A stretch of DNA of 64,000 bases from Archivesica marissinica (taxonomy: Eukaryota > Mollusca > Bivalvia > Venerida > Vesicomyidae). The first letter of the stretch is position 1; every line of letters begins with the position of its first letter. Positions 1-11,529 of the stretch are shown here, in pieces. The position numbers and the translations under genes are program-made. Under the pieces are notes generated by a model. That model was not told the DNA's origin and made no database searches. It saw nothing but the letters and a program-made list of their open reading frames with translations. The DNA is taken from assembly GCA_014843695.1 (NCBI GenBank), contig CM026395.1, forward strand, positions 49,396,557-49,460,556, given 5' to 3'.

Positions 1-647
1 NNNNNNNNNNNNNNNNNNNNNNNNNNNNNNNNNNNNNNNNNNNNNNNNNNNNNNNNNNNNNNNNNNNNNNNNNNNNNNNNNNNNNNNNNNNNNNNNNNNN
101 NNNNNNNNNNNNNNNNNNNNNNNNNNNNNNNNNNNNNNNNNNNNNNNNNNNNNNNNNNNNNNNNNNNNNNNNNNNNNNNNNNNNNNNNNNNNNNNNNNNN
201 NNNNNNNNNNNNNNNNNNNNNNNNNNNNNNNNNNNNNNNNNNNNNNNNNNNNNNNNNNNNNNNNNNNNNNNNNNNNNNNNNNNNNNNNNNNNNNNNNNNN
301 NNNNNNNNNNNNNNNNNNNNNNNNNNNNNNNNNNNNNNNNNNNNNNNNNNNNNNNNNNNNNNNNNNNNNNNNNNNNNNNNNNNNNNNNNNNNNNNNNNNN
401 NNNNNNNNNNNNNNNNNNNNNNNNNNNNNNNNNNNNNNNNNNNNNNNNNNNNNNNNNNNNNNNNNNNNNNNNNNNNNNNNNNNNNNNNNNNNNNNNNNNN
501 NNNNNNNNNNNNNNNNNNNNNNNNNNNNNNNNNNNNNNNNNNNNNNNNNNNNNNNNNNNNNNNNNNNNNNNNNNNNNNNNNNNNNNNNNNNNNNNNNNNN
601 NNNNNNNNNNNNNNNNNNNNNNNNNNNNNNNNNNNNNNNNNNNNNNN
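1..647. other. Assembly gap (N)
   Basis: All bases are N up to position 647. The gap continues to the left edge of the window, so its true size and content are unknown. Confidence 0.99.
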
Positions 648-737
648 GCTGCATGTACTACTCATAGTATTGCCAATATTTATATTTAAGCACACAACAA
701 TCGATTTGTTTTGCATTTATGTGAAGTTATTATTATA

Positions 738-952
738 CTAGAGGACATAGAAAACGCACACTTCGGATAAATGTGTTTTTACATGAAAATATTTTTTGAA
801 AAACAATAACTAAATGCATATACATTTGTTTGTTCAGTTCGTGTTTTGTAATAAAGATGTGATATATCTTTGATGGAATCCATCGTATTTCGTTTTCATA
901 TATATATAATAATAACCATATAATGTACGTGTGCGTTTTCTATGTCCTCTAG
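738..952. mobile_element. Short inverted-repeat element (MITE-like), family I
   Basis: A 24-bp terminal inverted repeat starting CTAGAGGACATAGAAAACG at 738-761 is matched in reverse complement at 929-952. The interior is AT-rich with no coding capacity. Length about 215 bp fits a non-autonomous DNA transposon. The superfamily is not assigned. Confidence 0.7.
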
Positions 953-964
953 CATATAATTAAG

Positions 965-1285
965 CTTTAAACAAATTAATTTTAGTTTGGATGCGAAATA
1001 CATTTTGTTATCTCTTACACATTAGATAAAACGCTCTCAAGAGCACCACATTCCTCATGGAATCCATCGTTACGAGGGAGAGAGAAGAGCAGCACATTCC
1101 TCATGGAATCCATCGTTACGAGGGAGAGAGAAGAGCAGCACATTCCTCATGGAATCCATCGTTACGAGGGAGAGAGAAGAGCACCACATTCCTCATGGAA
1201 TCCATCGTTACGAGGGAGAGAGAAGAGCACCACATTCCTCATGGAATCCATCGTTACGAGGGAGAGAGAAGAGACACTGAGGATG
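965..1285 (-). mobile_element. SINE-A relic carrying an internal 46-bp tandem array
   Basis: The left part resembles the 3' tail of SINE-A (compare 26112-26180), and the right part is its central core (ATTCCTNATGGAATCCATCG followed by ACGAGGGAGAGA). From about 1036 to 1275 the core is repeated about five times at exactly 46 bp. The tRNA-like head is missing. Short open frames over this array are periodic artefacts. Confidence 0.75.
1036..1275. repeat. 46-bp minisatellite derived from the SINE-A core
   Basis: CATGGAATCCATCG recurs at 46-bp spacing about five times (near 1057, 1103, 1149, 1195 and 1241). Units differ only at an AGCAGCAC/AGCACCAC position. The sequence is the conserved centre of the SINE found intact at 13661-13889. 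Confidence 0.9.
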
Positions 1286-1289
1286 TATG

Positions 1290-1734
1290 TGTCTTAGTCA
1301 TCTGCCCAGAGCAAAACTCTTCAAATTCTTAAAGTACATACCAGGAATAAAAAACGTAGTGTAGACTTTTACTACACCGGACATAATGTCACTAGGGGAC
1401 GATATTCAAAATGGCCGCCGTCGCACTTTAAGTCATTATATATATTGGCTCATAGATGTGATAGAAATGCAACCTTAGTGTCTAGAATGGGGGTTTTGGG
1501 GTCTGGGAATTCAATTATGGCAATATAAATGCTCTTGAGCAGATGTGTAATCCAGGGATCGCAGGTATGGGCAACCGACAGCGACTACAAATAAACGTAA
1601 AACACGAAATGTAAAAATGTGGGTGTATGAGTTTTACCACTGGGTATGTACTTTAAGAATTTGAAGAATATTGGTCTGGGCATAAAAATGCATACGCACG
1701 CTTCCTCAGCCACCGCATTATCTGTTCTGAGGAC
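1290..1734. other. Gene-free stretch with a SINE-B scrap
   Basis: No gene is recognisable. A deleted SINE-B fragment lies at about 1546-1640: a tRNA-like piece (GTAATCCAGGGATCGCAGGT) is joined directly to the 3' tail (ATAAACGTAAAACACG type). The rest is AT-rich and unassigned. Confidence 0.5.
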
Positions 1735-1822
1735 AACACCACAGTGACTGGCTGGGCTCGAACTCACAGTATATGGGTTGCAAGGCGGACACCGTATCCA
1801 TTACACCACGGAGGCCCACAAC
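1735..1822 (-). mobile_element. tRNA-like SINE head or tRNA pseudogene
   Basis: Read on the minus strand, the segment starts GGCCTCCGTGGTGTAATGG and later has a B-box-like GAGTTCGAGCCC, as in a tRNA-derived promoter. It is probably the head of a degraded SINE. A functional tRNA is unlikely because no clean cloverleaf with acceptor pairing is seen. Confidence 0.45.
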
Positions 1823-2225
1823 ATAAATAAATCTCAAAGTATGTTCATCCGCATCAGATAACGACGTAATGTCATGAAGAACTGTATGAGAGCTAAGTGG
1901 ATGGTTATATACGAGTATTGATAAATAATGACCGACGTCCGTTCCAATAAAGGTTACATCGGAAGAAATGTTCCTCATCTTCAATGCTATGATTACATGA
2001 ACAATCGGGCTTAATTGGTGACGTTGTAAACGTCTGTGCCTATACTTAGCATTCCTTGTTTGTAAATAGCAACTATCTATCAAACACCAATGTGTTTCAA
2101 ATATACGACGATCCGAAAGTCCAGATACTGTTATCATAGTTGGAATTAAAACATTGTGATAATAGTTATTTGTATACGTTAATAGGAGGCGAAACACATC
2201 TGCCTTTTGTCATTTTGTTTAATCC
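1823..2225. other. Gene-free stretch
   Basis: Nothing recognisable. A 159-codon minus-strand open frame (1718-2197) has no domain I recognise and overlaps the tRNA-like fragment, so it is not called. Confidence 0.5.
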
Positions 2226-2396
2226 GGGTTCTTTTACATGCCCGTATGTAGGCTGTGACACCGATACACGAGACCTCGGTTAATAGTCCCATCTGAAAGA
2301 CTGCTAATATTATTAGGCAGATGAATGATCGAACCTACGATTCCTGGGTTCGCAATGCATGGAGTTAACATCGGATCACTGACCCGTCTTCCAGAA
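2226..2396 (-). mobile_element. SINE-B fragment (diverged)
   Basis: It matches the head and middle of SINE-B (GGTTCTTTTACATG, ACGAGACCTCGGTT, CATCTGAAAGACTG, a B-box-like segment and a terminal CCCGTCTT). The 3' tail is missing and several substitutions are visible, so this is an old copy. Confidence 0.65.
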
Positions 2397-2399
2397 AAC

Positions 2400-2857
2400 A
2401 ATACATGTATTAGTGTTTTAGTACAATAGTGTGTCACAATACATACCATACACATGTACGCCTATATGTTCGAATCAATAGTTAAGGATTGAACAATTCG
2501 AATTAAGGGCTATATGAGGCCTGGCAGGGGGTATTCTAATAAAAATATCAATAACAGTAAAATGGCTTATGGAATATTTCAGCCTAATTTCAGATATGCC
2601 AGCAATATACCTGAGTTAAATTCTGAATAATACGCCTAACGACATTGAGCCGACCTAGATTACGGACAAGTCTGGCAGGTGAACATACAGCAATGCATGG
2701 GTTTTACTGGTATCGACTTATCGATAATCAATTAATTGTTAAGATCAATATGATATATATAAACCCACATAAAGTTATGTTCCAAAATTAATCTGTCGGG
2801 GACTCAAAATATACACAGCCAAATCGAACAGTTACACGTGAGCATGTAGCATGAGGA
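2400..2857. other. Gene-free stretch
   Basis: AT-rich sequence with no repeat unit, gene or element that I can support. Confidence 0.5.
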
Positions 2858-2860
2858 AAG

Positions 2861-3156
2861 TGTGTGTGTTTTACGTTTATTTATCGTCGCTACCGGTTGG
2901 CGATATGAGCGACGCCTAGTGAAGAGATTAGTAATTTTAGATGTTGGAGGATATTGCAATGATACAGACAGAGACCCATTCCATTCCAAAGTCTCCTCTG
3001 GTTCTTTTACGTGCACGGTGTAAAGCTCCGACACGAGACCTCGGCTTAAAGTCCCAACTGATAGACTGTTAATTGTATTAGTCAGACGGGGGATAGAACC
3101 TGCTATCCCTGGATTACCAGTCCAGCGTGTTACCACTGGACTACAGATTCGTCTGC
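2861..3156 (-). mobile_element. SINE-B, near full length
   Basis: A tRNA-derived SINE. On the minus strand it has a tRNA-like head with an A-box-like CCAGTGGTAACACG and a degenerate B box, then a body containing GAGGTCTCGTGTCGGAGC and CATATCGCCAACCGGTAGCG. It ends in a TAAACGTAAAACACACAC-type tail. Other copies lie at 5127, 12514, 27323, 57826 and 59254. Confidence 0.8.
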
Positions 3157-5126
3157 ACGAGGAAAGCAATCATAAGTAGTATATATATTGTTCCTTTCAT
3201 CCGGGTACATCACTTTAAAACTCCTGCTCCTATTTAAAATGAATACAATTATATTCGTACTTGAAAAATATATAATCTTCATTTGACTATAATTAAGGAA
3301 TGAATCGCGGGTTAATAGTTTCCATCGGGGTATGAACTATATTGGGCGTGGTTAAAGTGTGTGGAGGCGGAAGGTCAATGACACAAAGAAAATATAGCAC
3401 ACTTTGCATTTAAAATGTTTTTTATCCAGATTTGCAACTTACCGTCTGCCGGAACAGGTAAATAGATTATCCTTGGAACAGCGTAAACTGTGTAAGACAC
3501 GCATTTTCTCGTGACGAACGAAGCCTAACACTGCGATTGCGCATGCCCTAAGCTTCGAGTACGCATGTCAGCTGCATATCATTAGTTGGGAACCCTCATA
3601 CAAAAGTGTATACAATCAGGGTACATACGTTCATCGAAGGAAATGCAATCGCGGTGTAAATATTAAATTATAGTCCATTTTCGTGCAGCGCACTACGTAG
3701 TAAATAATAATAGTAGATAACTTAAGGCGAGTAAATCACGTTTAGCATGTTTTAAACGAGACTCTGGAGCCGTTACGAGTGTATCCTTACACGTATGTGC
3801 CCTTAGATATTTATTAATCCACTGCTAAATGCTTCTATTGTTATTGTAATGTATGCATCGGTGGATCTAGCTTGACACGTGTCGAACACACATGCTCGTG
3901 TAGTCCTCTGAACTCTATATATTGCAATCACATGACTAAATACCACGTGACAGTCAACACGCAGCCATCTTAGATGACAATGCGCCAGATGCTCGTGACG
4001 GCATATGAAATATATGTATTATAATCTCCTACACACGGGCGATGTGTCTGCGACATCAAGGCACAGCTGTCAAATATGCAGAAATCATTCATTCAATCAC
4101 GTGACTAAATACCACGTGGAAGCCAACACACATCCATCTTGAAGGCCAATGCGCCAGGTGTTCGTGACGTCAAGATGCCAAATATGCAGACATCATTCCA
4201 TACCTCTTTGCAGAAATGTCCTGGATATGCTGTGGCAGGACGCTTTGGCATCGGTAAGATGTTGAACACAACGAAACAACAGTCACTGAGAATACTTGGA
4301 GATATTGAGGAACTTGACATGAAGTAGTGAAGCAGGCAACCTATGGCCAGACAAGTTGCCATTGTCTATGTGAGGGTAGAGCACATGTATAAAAGATCAC
4401 AATAGGCAAGCGTGGCAGGCTGGCAGAACACTGCCAACACTTTATTCTCTGCCACAAGCTCATGCTGCCTTCAAAACAAATCTGAGAAGAGCATACCTAC
4501 ACAATAATACCGTATGGAAGAATGAGGATCAACTGTTAGTATGGAAGGAGCAAAGATAAGGTTCATACGGTCAACAATATTACATACAGGAATCCAACAG
4601 ATTCCAGAGTACAACACGGAGATCAATCGTGGCTACTCCGATGCAGGCCAAGTGGAAGTAACCAATGCTGATGAAACAAAGCTCGAAGTATATGCTCAGT
4701 TGTCTGTGCCTGTCAGCTACTGTGCGTAGCTTAAATATGTCACAACAGATGAATAGTATACTACCTGAGAGTGATGGTGAAACAAGTGAATATGGTAATG
4801 GGGAAAATGATGACGAAGACAACACTCTGCTGACGTTTAGCATCAGAAACATTTTGAAACCAAATACAGATGTATGGTTACTGTCTGTCGTTTAGCAACT
4901 TGAATTGTATATGTACACACTGTGCTGGTCATTTACGTACAAAGCTGTGATGTAATCATTTAATACAAAAAGCTACGCTTAACTTCCTACTTGATCCTTT
5001 GCATTATGTATGTAGTGCATGTATGTATGTTGCTGTTGTAGGCCTATATGTGATTTATGGTTTGCAATAAATAATGTTTAAACCAAAGCCAGAATGAAAG
5101 TAGAAAATAACAATCGAAGAGATGCA
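3157..5126. other. Gene-free stretch with an 80-bp direct duplication
   Basis: An imperfect direct repeat of about 80 bp occurs at 3925-4000 and 4095-4180 (shared ATCACGTGACTAAATACCACG and CAATGCGCCAG). The interval 4100-4890 has short plus-strand open frames with ordinary-looking composition (one ends in an acidic stretch) broken by stops. It might be a decayed transposon ORF or orphan exons, but I recognise no domain and call no gene. Confidence 0.4.
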
Positions 5127-5366
5127 GACCCCGGGTACGCTGGACTGGTAATCCAGGCATCGCAGGTTCGATCCCCCGTCTGACCCTAATACAATTAACA
5201 GTCTTTCAGATGTGACGTTAAACCGAGGTCTCGTGTCGGTGCTTTACACCGTACACGTAAAAGAACCAATATCATTGCACTATCCTCCAAAATCTAAAAT
5301 GACTAATCTCTTCAGGAGTCGCTCATATGGGCAACCTGTAGCGACGATAAATAAACGTAACACACA
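5127..5366 (+). mobile_element. SINE-B, 5'-truncated
   Basis: It begins inside the tRNA-like head (GGACTGGTAATCCAGG, then the perfect B box GGTTCGATCC). It continues through CCGAGGTCTCGTGTCGGTGC and ATGGGCAACCTGTAGCGACG to the ACGATAAATAAACGTAACAC tail. The A box is missing. Confidence 0.8.
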
Positions 5367-5600
5367 CGCTCTGGTATCTGACACATGGTCACTTCGGTGA
5401 TTGCCACGACCATGTGTTTCACCGATTTCCCCAGTTACGTTGTTCACAGAAAGACGCACGCAGGCACGCATGCATTCAAGGTAAGTCTTAGCAACAACAG
5501 ATGTGGGAATAGTCCAAATATTTAGACTTGAAGAATGCAACATTTTACAATCAAGGCATTTTTCTCGAAAACAAATTCATGTAGAGGTCTTATATATAGG

Positions 5601-5718
5601 ACTTCTTCTCTATCCCTCGTGGCAATGGATTCCATCAGGAATGAGGTCTCGAGAGTGATTCATATAAATTGTAAGAACTTGCTTCGCAATCGAGCTACAA
5701 TAAATTTGTATAAACTAA
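5601..5718 (+). mobile_element. SINE-A 3' half
   Basis: It contains the core GTGGCAATGGATTCCATCAG and the tail (AGAACTTGCTTCGCAATCGA, then AATAAATTTGTATAAACTA). The tRNA head is missing, consistent with 5' truncation. Confidence 0.75.
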
Positions 5719-6078
5719 TGAAAGCAGCAAGTCATCATTGCCAAACATCCGATAGATGGCGTCACCCCATTGTAAATCAGCCCGACTCGATTAGTCATTC
5801 GGGCTGTTCCAGAGATTAACCGAATGTTGATCTCCACTACATATCTCAGTGCTAAAACAGACTTATAGGATAATGTGGTAATACATTAAGCTTGGGCGAA
5901 GTCGATTGATGTGTTCACATAAGTAATATACTTCACGAGGCCTTGCTGTTTTGCTGTAGTAATGAATTAAGCTTGGAAGGGTTAGTCGACGTATCCCAAT
6001 TTAAACACATAGTTTATGCCAATTTATTTTACCTCGATTGCGAAACAAGTTTAACCTTAATTATCGAGATCTCAGTCC
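5719..6078. other. Gene-free stretch
   Basis: No recognisable gene or repeat unit. Confidence 0.5.
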
Positions 6079-6232
6079 TAGCCTGGGAACAGGCGTCGAT
6101 AAATGTTGCCTGGTCAGTCAAATAAATATATATTTAACACCGATACTATTAATTGGGCCGTATTGAGTTTCTGATCATGTCATTTTACCAGAAGTTAAAA
6201 ATTGAAAAATCGACAGACTGGCACTCAGGCTA
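6079..6232. mobile_element. MITE family L (about 150 bp)
   Basis: It starts TAGCCTGGGAACAGGCG and ends in a degraded inverse of that sequence. The interior (ATTTAACACCGATACTATTAA, CATTTTACCAGAAGT) matches 28222-28360 and 32127-32279. Three dispersed copies with inverted ends indicate a small non-autonomous DNA element. Confidence 0.7.
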
Positions 6233-6313
6233 CCTCATTCCTGATGGCATCCATCGCCACGAGGGACAGAAAAGCCAGCGAACGCTCAACCACTGCACTA
6301 TCACGACTTCCAC
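6231..6313 (-). mobile_element. SINE-A internal deletion derivative
   Basis: The core (CATTCCTGATGGCATCCATC) and the A-box end (AACCACTGCACTATCACGAC) are fused, and the middle with the B box is deleted. It abuts MITE L. A MITE L also lies close to SINE-A near 32.3 kb. Confidence 0.65.
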
Positions 6314-6578
6314 AAAGGTAAACACATACTTTGCAACGGCCTTGTGTTTTTGATGGTTCTAGTGTACCGTAATCGTATAGCTTTTGTGTTACAAGTTCAA
6401 CTCCACTAAGTTAAACATAGTTACATGTATTTTTTTTTTTTCATTTATCAAATTCCCTGACTAGCCCTTTCTCTAGCCCCTACCGACTCTCCATTTCCAC
6501 TCTAGTGAGACGGAGTTGGAAGAGGCTGGCATGTAGCCCCAATGCGCCAGGGTTGTCATGGTGCTTTAGTAGACGAGG

Positions 6579-7175
6579 TTAAAGCAGCATTACATCGTAT
6601 GAAATAAAAGATATTTGAAAAATTCAAATTTTACGTATGGGTAGCAATGCTGCTACACATTCTAACATTATACTTTGTATGCTTATGTTCATTTGGTAAA
6701 GTGTTCTTTTGCGATAAAACAAACTCGAAACCGAAAGTATGACTTTCCGAGTCGATCGGTCACGCACTTGTTTAGAACCGGAATGCATCGTCCGCACTTG
6801 TTTACATTCGGAATGCATCGTCCCCATTTGTCCCACGTTGTCTTTTTAATTAAATTACTTGATATGTTGATTCATACCTCTGTTAGCTAAGTCTTTTAGG
6901 GATATTTCTACATCCCCGCGAGGGGTTCGACATTAGAGGAAGATAGATAGTCTTTCATGTTCAAAATATATATGTTGTTTTCTACATCCTCTGTTGTTTC
7001 ACGCATGCGCGCTGTGCGTGTTTACATTTCGTGTGTTGATAAACAAATTCGCATATACGACGGTTTAAATTTATTGGAATGTTATCGTTTCTGAGCGACT
7101 ATTTTGTAAACACACACACATTAGTATTTATATTTTACCCAAAACATCCTTTATTACGATGTAATTCTGCTTTAA
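6579..7175. mobile_element. Inverted-repeat element related to family G
   Basis: It starts TTAAAGCAGCATTACATCGTA and ends in a near inverse (TTACGATGTAATTCTGCTTTAA). The ends resemble those of the elements at 7636, 9296 and 60427, but the interior differs, suggesting a separate subfamily. Confidence 0.6.
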
Positions 7176-7635
7176 GGTTGTATGTACGTAATTAGGCGGA
7201 AGTGCATCCGAGGTCGAATGTAGTCCTGATAACTAATATAGTGCATTTTTCGTTTTGGTAAAAAATGCATTTTCATGACAGGCTTATAGTGTTTTTCTTT
7301 GAGAAATTATGTGACTTGAGAAGACTTCAAGACTAGTTGATGTGGAGAAAAGAAGTGAAATAAGTCAGGCAATGCAAACTGAAGGTGGGTATACTGTGAT
7401 ATTTGGCGGAGGTGTACAGTGTGTAAACACAATGACGTCATTCACAGGTGACCCGGTGCCAATGTTGAACATTACATTTGTGATATATCTGTTGTTTTTC
7501 AGTTTGATTTGAATACCTCTTCACAGTGGATGTGGTATCAGAAGAAATGAAAGTTTGGAAATATAAATGAACAGATTGTATGTACTTACTTGTTACTATG
7601 TATTTAATAGGCAATTTATTTGTTGTTTTACAACC

Positions 7636-8094
7636 TTAAAGCAACACTAAATCAGTGAAAACGCACATTTATACAGAATGTAATTTCCTATTATATGTTA
7701 TAATATTTTTCAAGTAGTTCAACTAATAAACAAGCGTCGTTGTTGACGTAACAAAATAATGTAAACAGGGTCGACATACATGCGTAATACAACCTGTGTA
7801 TCCTGAATAGCGAGATTTATGATACATATTTACCATTATATTTCACATTTGTGCATATGCATATTTATTTGTAGACTAATCTTAGTTAAATTTATTATCT
7901 CTAAGCGACAGTATCAAGCGTTTAGTATTGACTACAATACAATAGCGTGGATGACTAGTATATGAAATCCTACATTCACTTTTGAAAGCTTGTAGACCAC
8001 AAACACACTGTTTATTGATTCAATATTTGTGTTTGAATGTATTCGGAATAATTTGTAGTAGCAATTTTTTTTTGCGATGTAGTGTTGCTTTAAA
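7636..8094. mobile_element. MITE family G
   Basis: The ends are inverted (TTAAAGCAACACTA and TAGTGTTGCTTTAA). The interior shares GTGAAAACGCA, TGTAATTTCCTATTATATG and CACTGTTTATTGATTCAAT with the elements at 9296 and 60427. There is no coding capacity. Confidence 0.75.
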
Positions 8095-8848
8095 ACGAAG
8101 ATGCATTGCCTTCTATTATGTTTTCTGTTCTAAACACAAAACACGCTTTTCAAGCTATTAAATAATACTCGTAGATGTCCATAAATGTTATATTCATAGT
8201 ATTTGAATATGCTTGTAACCCATTAGCAAGGGGCTCAGCATTCCACAATCTATTTTACATATACATGTCCGTTAATGGTTGTTTAAAGGTTACTAGTGTG
8301 TTTTTGTCAAATTTTATATTATTAAATTGTTACAAATGTTACTGGTGAGGGCCGATTTCCAATGTGATTTGCACTTGTGGCTCAAACCATTTGCATGTAT
8401 TTTGTACATTTAAGAGGCAATAGTATATGCCTAAATGAGGGTATTATTCCAGTGATGCAGAATTCAAGCATTTCTTAAAAGGCTTTGGAGACATATTGAT
8501 ATTTATTTCATCGAGTGAAACCGAAATGTCGTTAGCCACAAGTGGAAATACATATTTCGGTTATCACGAGATGAAATAAAATCCAATTTATTCATTTTTA
8601 ACTGGCCCTGCTGGGAACCTCATTTCACTACAATACACAACCGCACAACCAGTTATGTTAGTGTGAACGATCGCAATAAAAATAAGTCCAGTATAATTTT
8701 CAAGTTAGTTTCAACTAGCAAAAATACAAAAGTACATGCAACCACAGAGGAACATGAAACACAAGCAGTGGGGAAGAAAATGCCATCTTCCACAGTTCAA
8801 AATGGTGAACGACAGCAGTTCCTTTCACTGAGAAAACTCATTCAACAA

Positions 8849-8853
8849 TTCAT

Positions 8854-8890
<37 letters not shown>
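8849..8890. repeat. (CAA)n microsatellite
   Basis: About 13 uninterrupted CAA triplets. They give a polyglutamine run in an 87-codon plus-strand frame (8663-8926) that has no recognisable domain and is not called a gene. Confidence 0.95.
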
Positions 8891-8891
<1 letters not shown>

Positions 8892-9295
8892 ACATTTGTT
8901 GCATAAAACACATAATATGCTTATAGCAAATACAGATCATTCCAAAGTAGACAAATACATTTAGACAGTTTTAATACATTTACACAGTTTTAATAATAAT
9001 GCCTTTGATTCGACTGTTAAAAGGTTGGTCATTTGTTGTAATGTAGGCCAGGTATAGTAGTATCTTTTTAAATAGTTGTGTCTTAGATCAGTTTATTTAG
9101 GGCATATTAAGAGGAAATGAAATTCAATTTCTATCATATTCATACTGCATTGAGTACATAGTCGTTGGTGTCTCGGTAAATGTAAGTAGCGTCCCCTTTC
9201 TATAGAAAGATCATGTGATGTCCTAAATTATTTAGCTACTGCTGTTCTATGTTTCAGCTATGATGTCCAGATATGTTTCGAATTTAAAAGAATGC

Positions 9296-9812
9296 TTAAA
9301 GCGACACTACTTCGGTGAAAACGCAAATATCTGCAGAATGTAATTTGCTATTATATGGTATAATTTGTTTTTGAAATATTTGCCTCAAAAACTGAGTATT
9401 TCAACAAATAAACAAATGTTGTATACGCAGTTTGTTGACATAACAAAATAATGTAAATAGGGTCGACATTCATACGTAATACAAGCGTTTATCCTTAATA
9501 ACACAAGTTATGCTACATATTTACCGTTATATCTCACATGTGTGCCTATGCATATTTATTTGTAGACTAATCTTAATTAAATGATCTCTAAACAAAAGTA
9601 TCGCGTGTTTAGTATTGACTTCAATGACAACAAACGTCAATTCAGGAGCCTGTATGACCGTTATATGAAATCCTAATTTCACGTTTGAAAGTTTGAATAC
9701 CACAAAAACACTGTTTATTGATTCAATGTTAGTGTTCGATGTATTCAGAAGAATTTGTAGTACGTGAAAAAGATGCATTTTATTTGCTTTTTGCGATGTA
9801 ATGTCGCTTTAA
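9296..9812. mobile_element. MITE family G, best-preserved copy
   Basis: The termini TTAAAGCGACACTAC and its near inverse ATGTCGCTTTAA bound about 517 bp. The flanking TTAA could be a target duplication or part of the end, which the sequence alone does not settle. The interior is homologous to 7636-8094 and to the inverted copy 60427-61140. Confidence 0.8.
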
Positions 9813-9901
9813 ATAAACAATATTTTTCAAGTCATTCATTGATTGAGAAGCAAACTAGAAATGTTATGCTTCGATGTTTTTTCTGAAAAGAAACCACAAT
9901 A

Positions 9902-10078
9902 CAGTCAACCCTGTGTTAGTGGTCACCTCCATTAAGCAGCCAACCTATATTAAGCAGCCAGTTTCAAATTCCGAATATGTTGTTTTACTATACATTTGAC
10001 CTGTATTAAGCAGCCACCTGTGTTAAGCAGCCACTTTCTCTGACTCCCTTGGCTGGCTGCTTAAGACAGGTTTGATTG
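9902..10078. mobile_element. MITE family F (AAGCAGCCA element)
   Basis: Imperfect inverted ends (CAGTCAACCCTGTGTTAGTG and AAGACAGGTTTGATTG) enclose repeated AAGCAGCCA words in both orientations. About 177 bp. TA dinucleotides flank other copies (10405, 43988, 56644), which fits a Tc1/mariner or pogo-type element by inference. Confidence 0.75.
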
Positions 10079-10404
10079 TGCATGGTTTCCCAAAACTAAT
10101 GTCCGTCGCAGTCTTGAGGCGATATTTGTTTTTGAATCATTGAACATCCCATAGGAACTGCATAGCATGCAAACTTTGAAATATTATTTTAACCGTGTTT
10201 AGGTTAAATTTTAACCCTGTTTAGGTTATATTATATTGTCTATGCAAGTGTTGACAACACAAACAAACTCTGACATATCTTAGAAAGACAATTTGAATAC
10301 ATTATTGTGTAATAACAACTTTTCAATAGCGAAAATGAAACACAAACAATTTATTCAATATACAGTCATAAAATATACAAAGTAAATATTAAGAGAATTA
10401 AATA

Positions 10405-10830
10405 CAGTCAAACCTGTGTTATGCAGCCAGCCAAGGGAGTCACAGAAAGTAAATACAGTCAAACCTGTGTTATGCAGCCAGCCAAGGGAGTCACAGAAAG
10501 TAAATACAGTCAAACCTGTGTTATGCAGCCAGCCAAGGGAATCACAGAAAGTAAATACAGTCAAACCTGTGTTATGCAGCCAGCCCAGGGAATCACAGAA
10601 AGTAAATACAGTCAAACCTGTGTTATGCAGCCAGCCAAGGGAATCACAGAAAGTAAATACAGTCAAACCTGTGTTATGCAGCCAGCCAAGGGAATCACAG
10701 AAAGTAAATACAGTCAAACCTGTGTTATGCAGCCAGCCAAGGGAGTCACATAAAGTAAATACAGTCAAACCTGTGTTATGCAGCCAGCCAAGGGAATCAC
10801 AGAAAGTCAAACCTGTGCTATGCAGCTAGC
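10405..10830. repeat. 51-bp minisatellite from a transposon end
   Basis: About eight copies of a 51-bp unit containing CAGTCAAACCTGTGTTATGC and CAGCCAAGGGAATCAC. As 51 is a multiple of three, long open frames appear on both strands. They are not coding. Confidence 0.95.
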
Positions 10831-10981
10831 CAGGGGAATCACAGAAAGTGGCTGCTTAGCACAGGTGGCTGCTTAATAGAGGTCAAATGTATAATAAAAC
10901 AATACATTGGGAATCTGGAAATTGGCTGCTTAATACAGGTTGGCTGCTTAATAGAGGTGACAACTAACATAGGTTTGACTG
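10405..10981. mobile_element. MITE family F copy with one end amplified
   Basis: The right part (10831-10981) is the normal element ending in AGGTTTGACTG next to TA. The left terminus is tandemly multiplied from 10405 to about 10830. The outer ends still match the family termini. Confidence 0.8.
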
Positions 10982-11310
10982 TAGATAATAACCAACATGA
11001 CTCGGCATTTTGTCTGTACAAAGAAGGAATTTACCGAGTTTAAATCTGCAATAAACAATGGCCTATCGCATGATGGCGAACGTGACTTCATTTTACTAGC
11101 ATCTTTGTGATGTCATTTACGCTATCTTAAGAAATAACACCAATTATTTTTGCAATTTTTAGATATTTTGGTCATGTTCAAACTAATACTTGTATTTCAT
11201 AAAAATGTGAAGCGTTTAAATTAAGACTAAAACTACACATTTTCCACACCCCTTTGCATTGTTCTCGTTGGCGCGAAAGAAAGGTATACATGTGATCATT
11301 TGTGATTACA

Positions 11311-11412
11311 CGGAGAAAACCCAGTTGTCCGATGTGGCGATCACTGTACCATCTCACATACTTCCCTGTCTGTAGATCGAACCCGGGTTGCATTAGTGAG
11401 AAGCGAGATTTG
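11311..11412 (-). mobile_element. SINE-E fragment
   Basis: It matches the head and body of SINE-E (GGATCGAACCCGGGTTGCAT type B-box region, ACCATCTCACATACTTCCCT). The start of the tRNA head and the tail are degraded. Confidence 0.6.
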
Positions 11413-11529
11413 TATTTCTTGAAATTTGGAGAACTGATAGGAAAAAACCTATGCTCTACAAAAAGTGGAGATTTCCTATCAAAATGCATAGCACCCATAG
11501 TATCCTTCTTAACTCTGTTGAGTAAATAA

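Noticed and set aside
8663..8926. 87-codon frame with a polyglutamine run
   Set aside because: The run comes from a (CAA)n microsatellite. No domain, splice context or promoter is visible.
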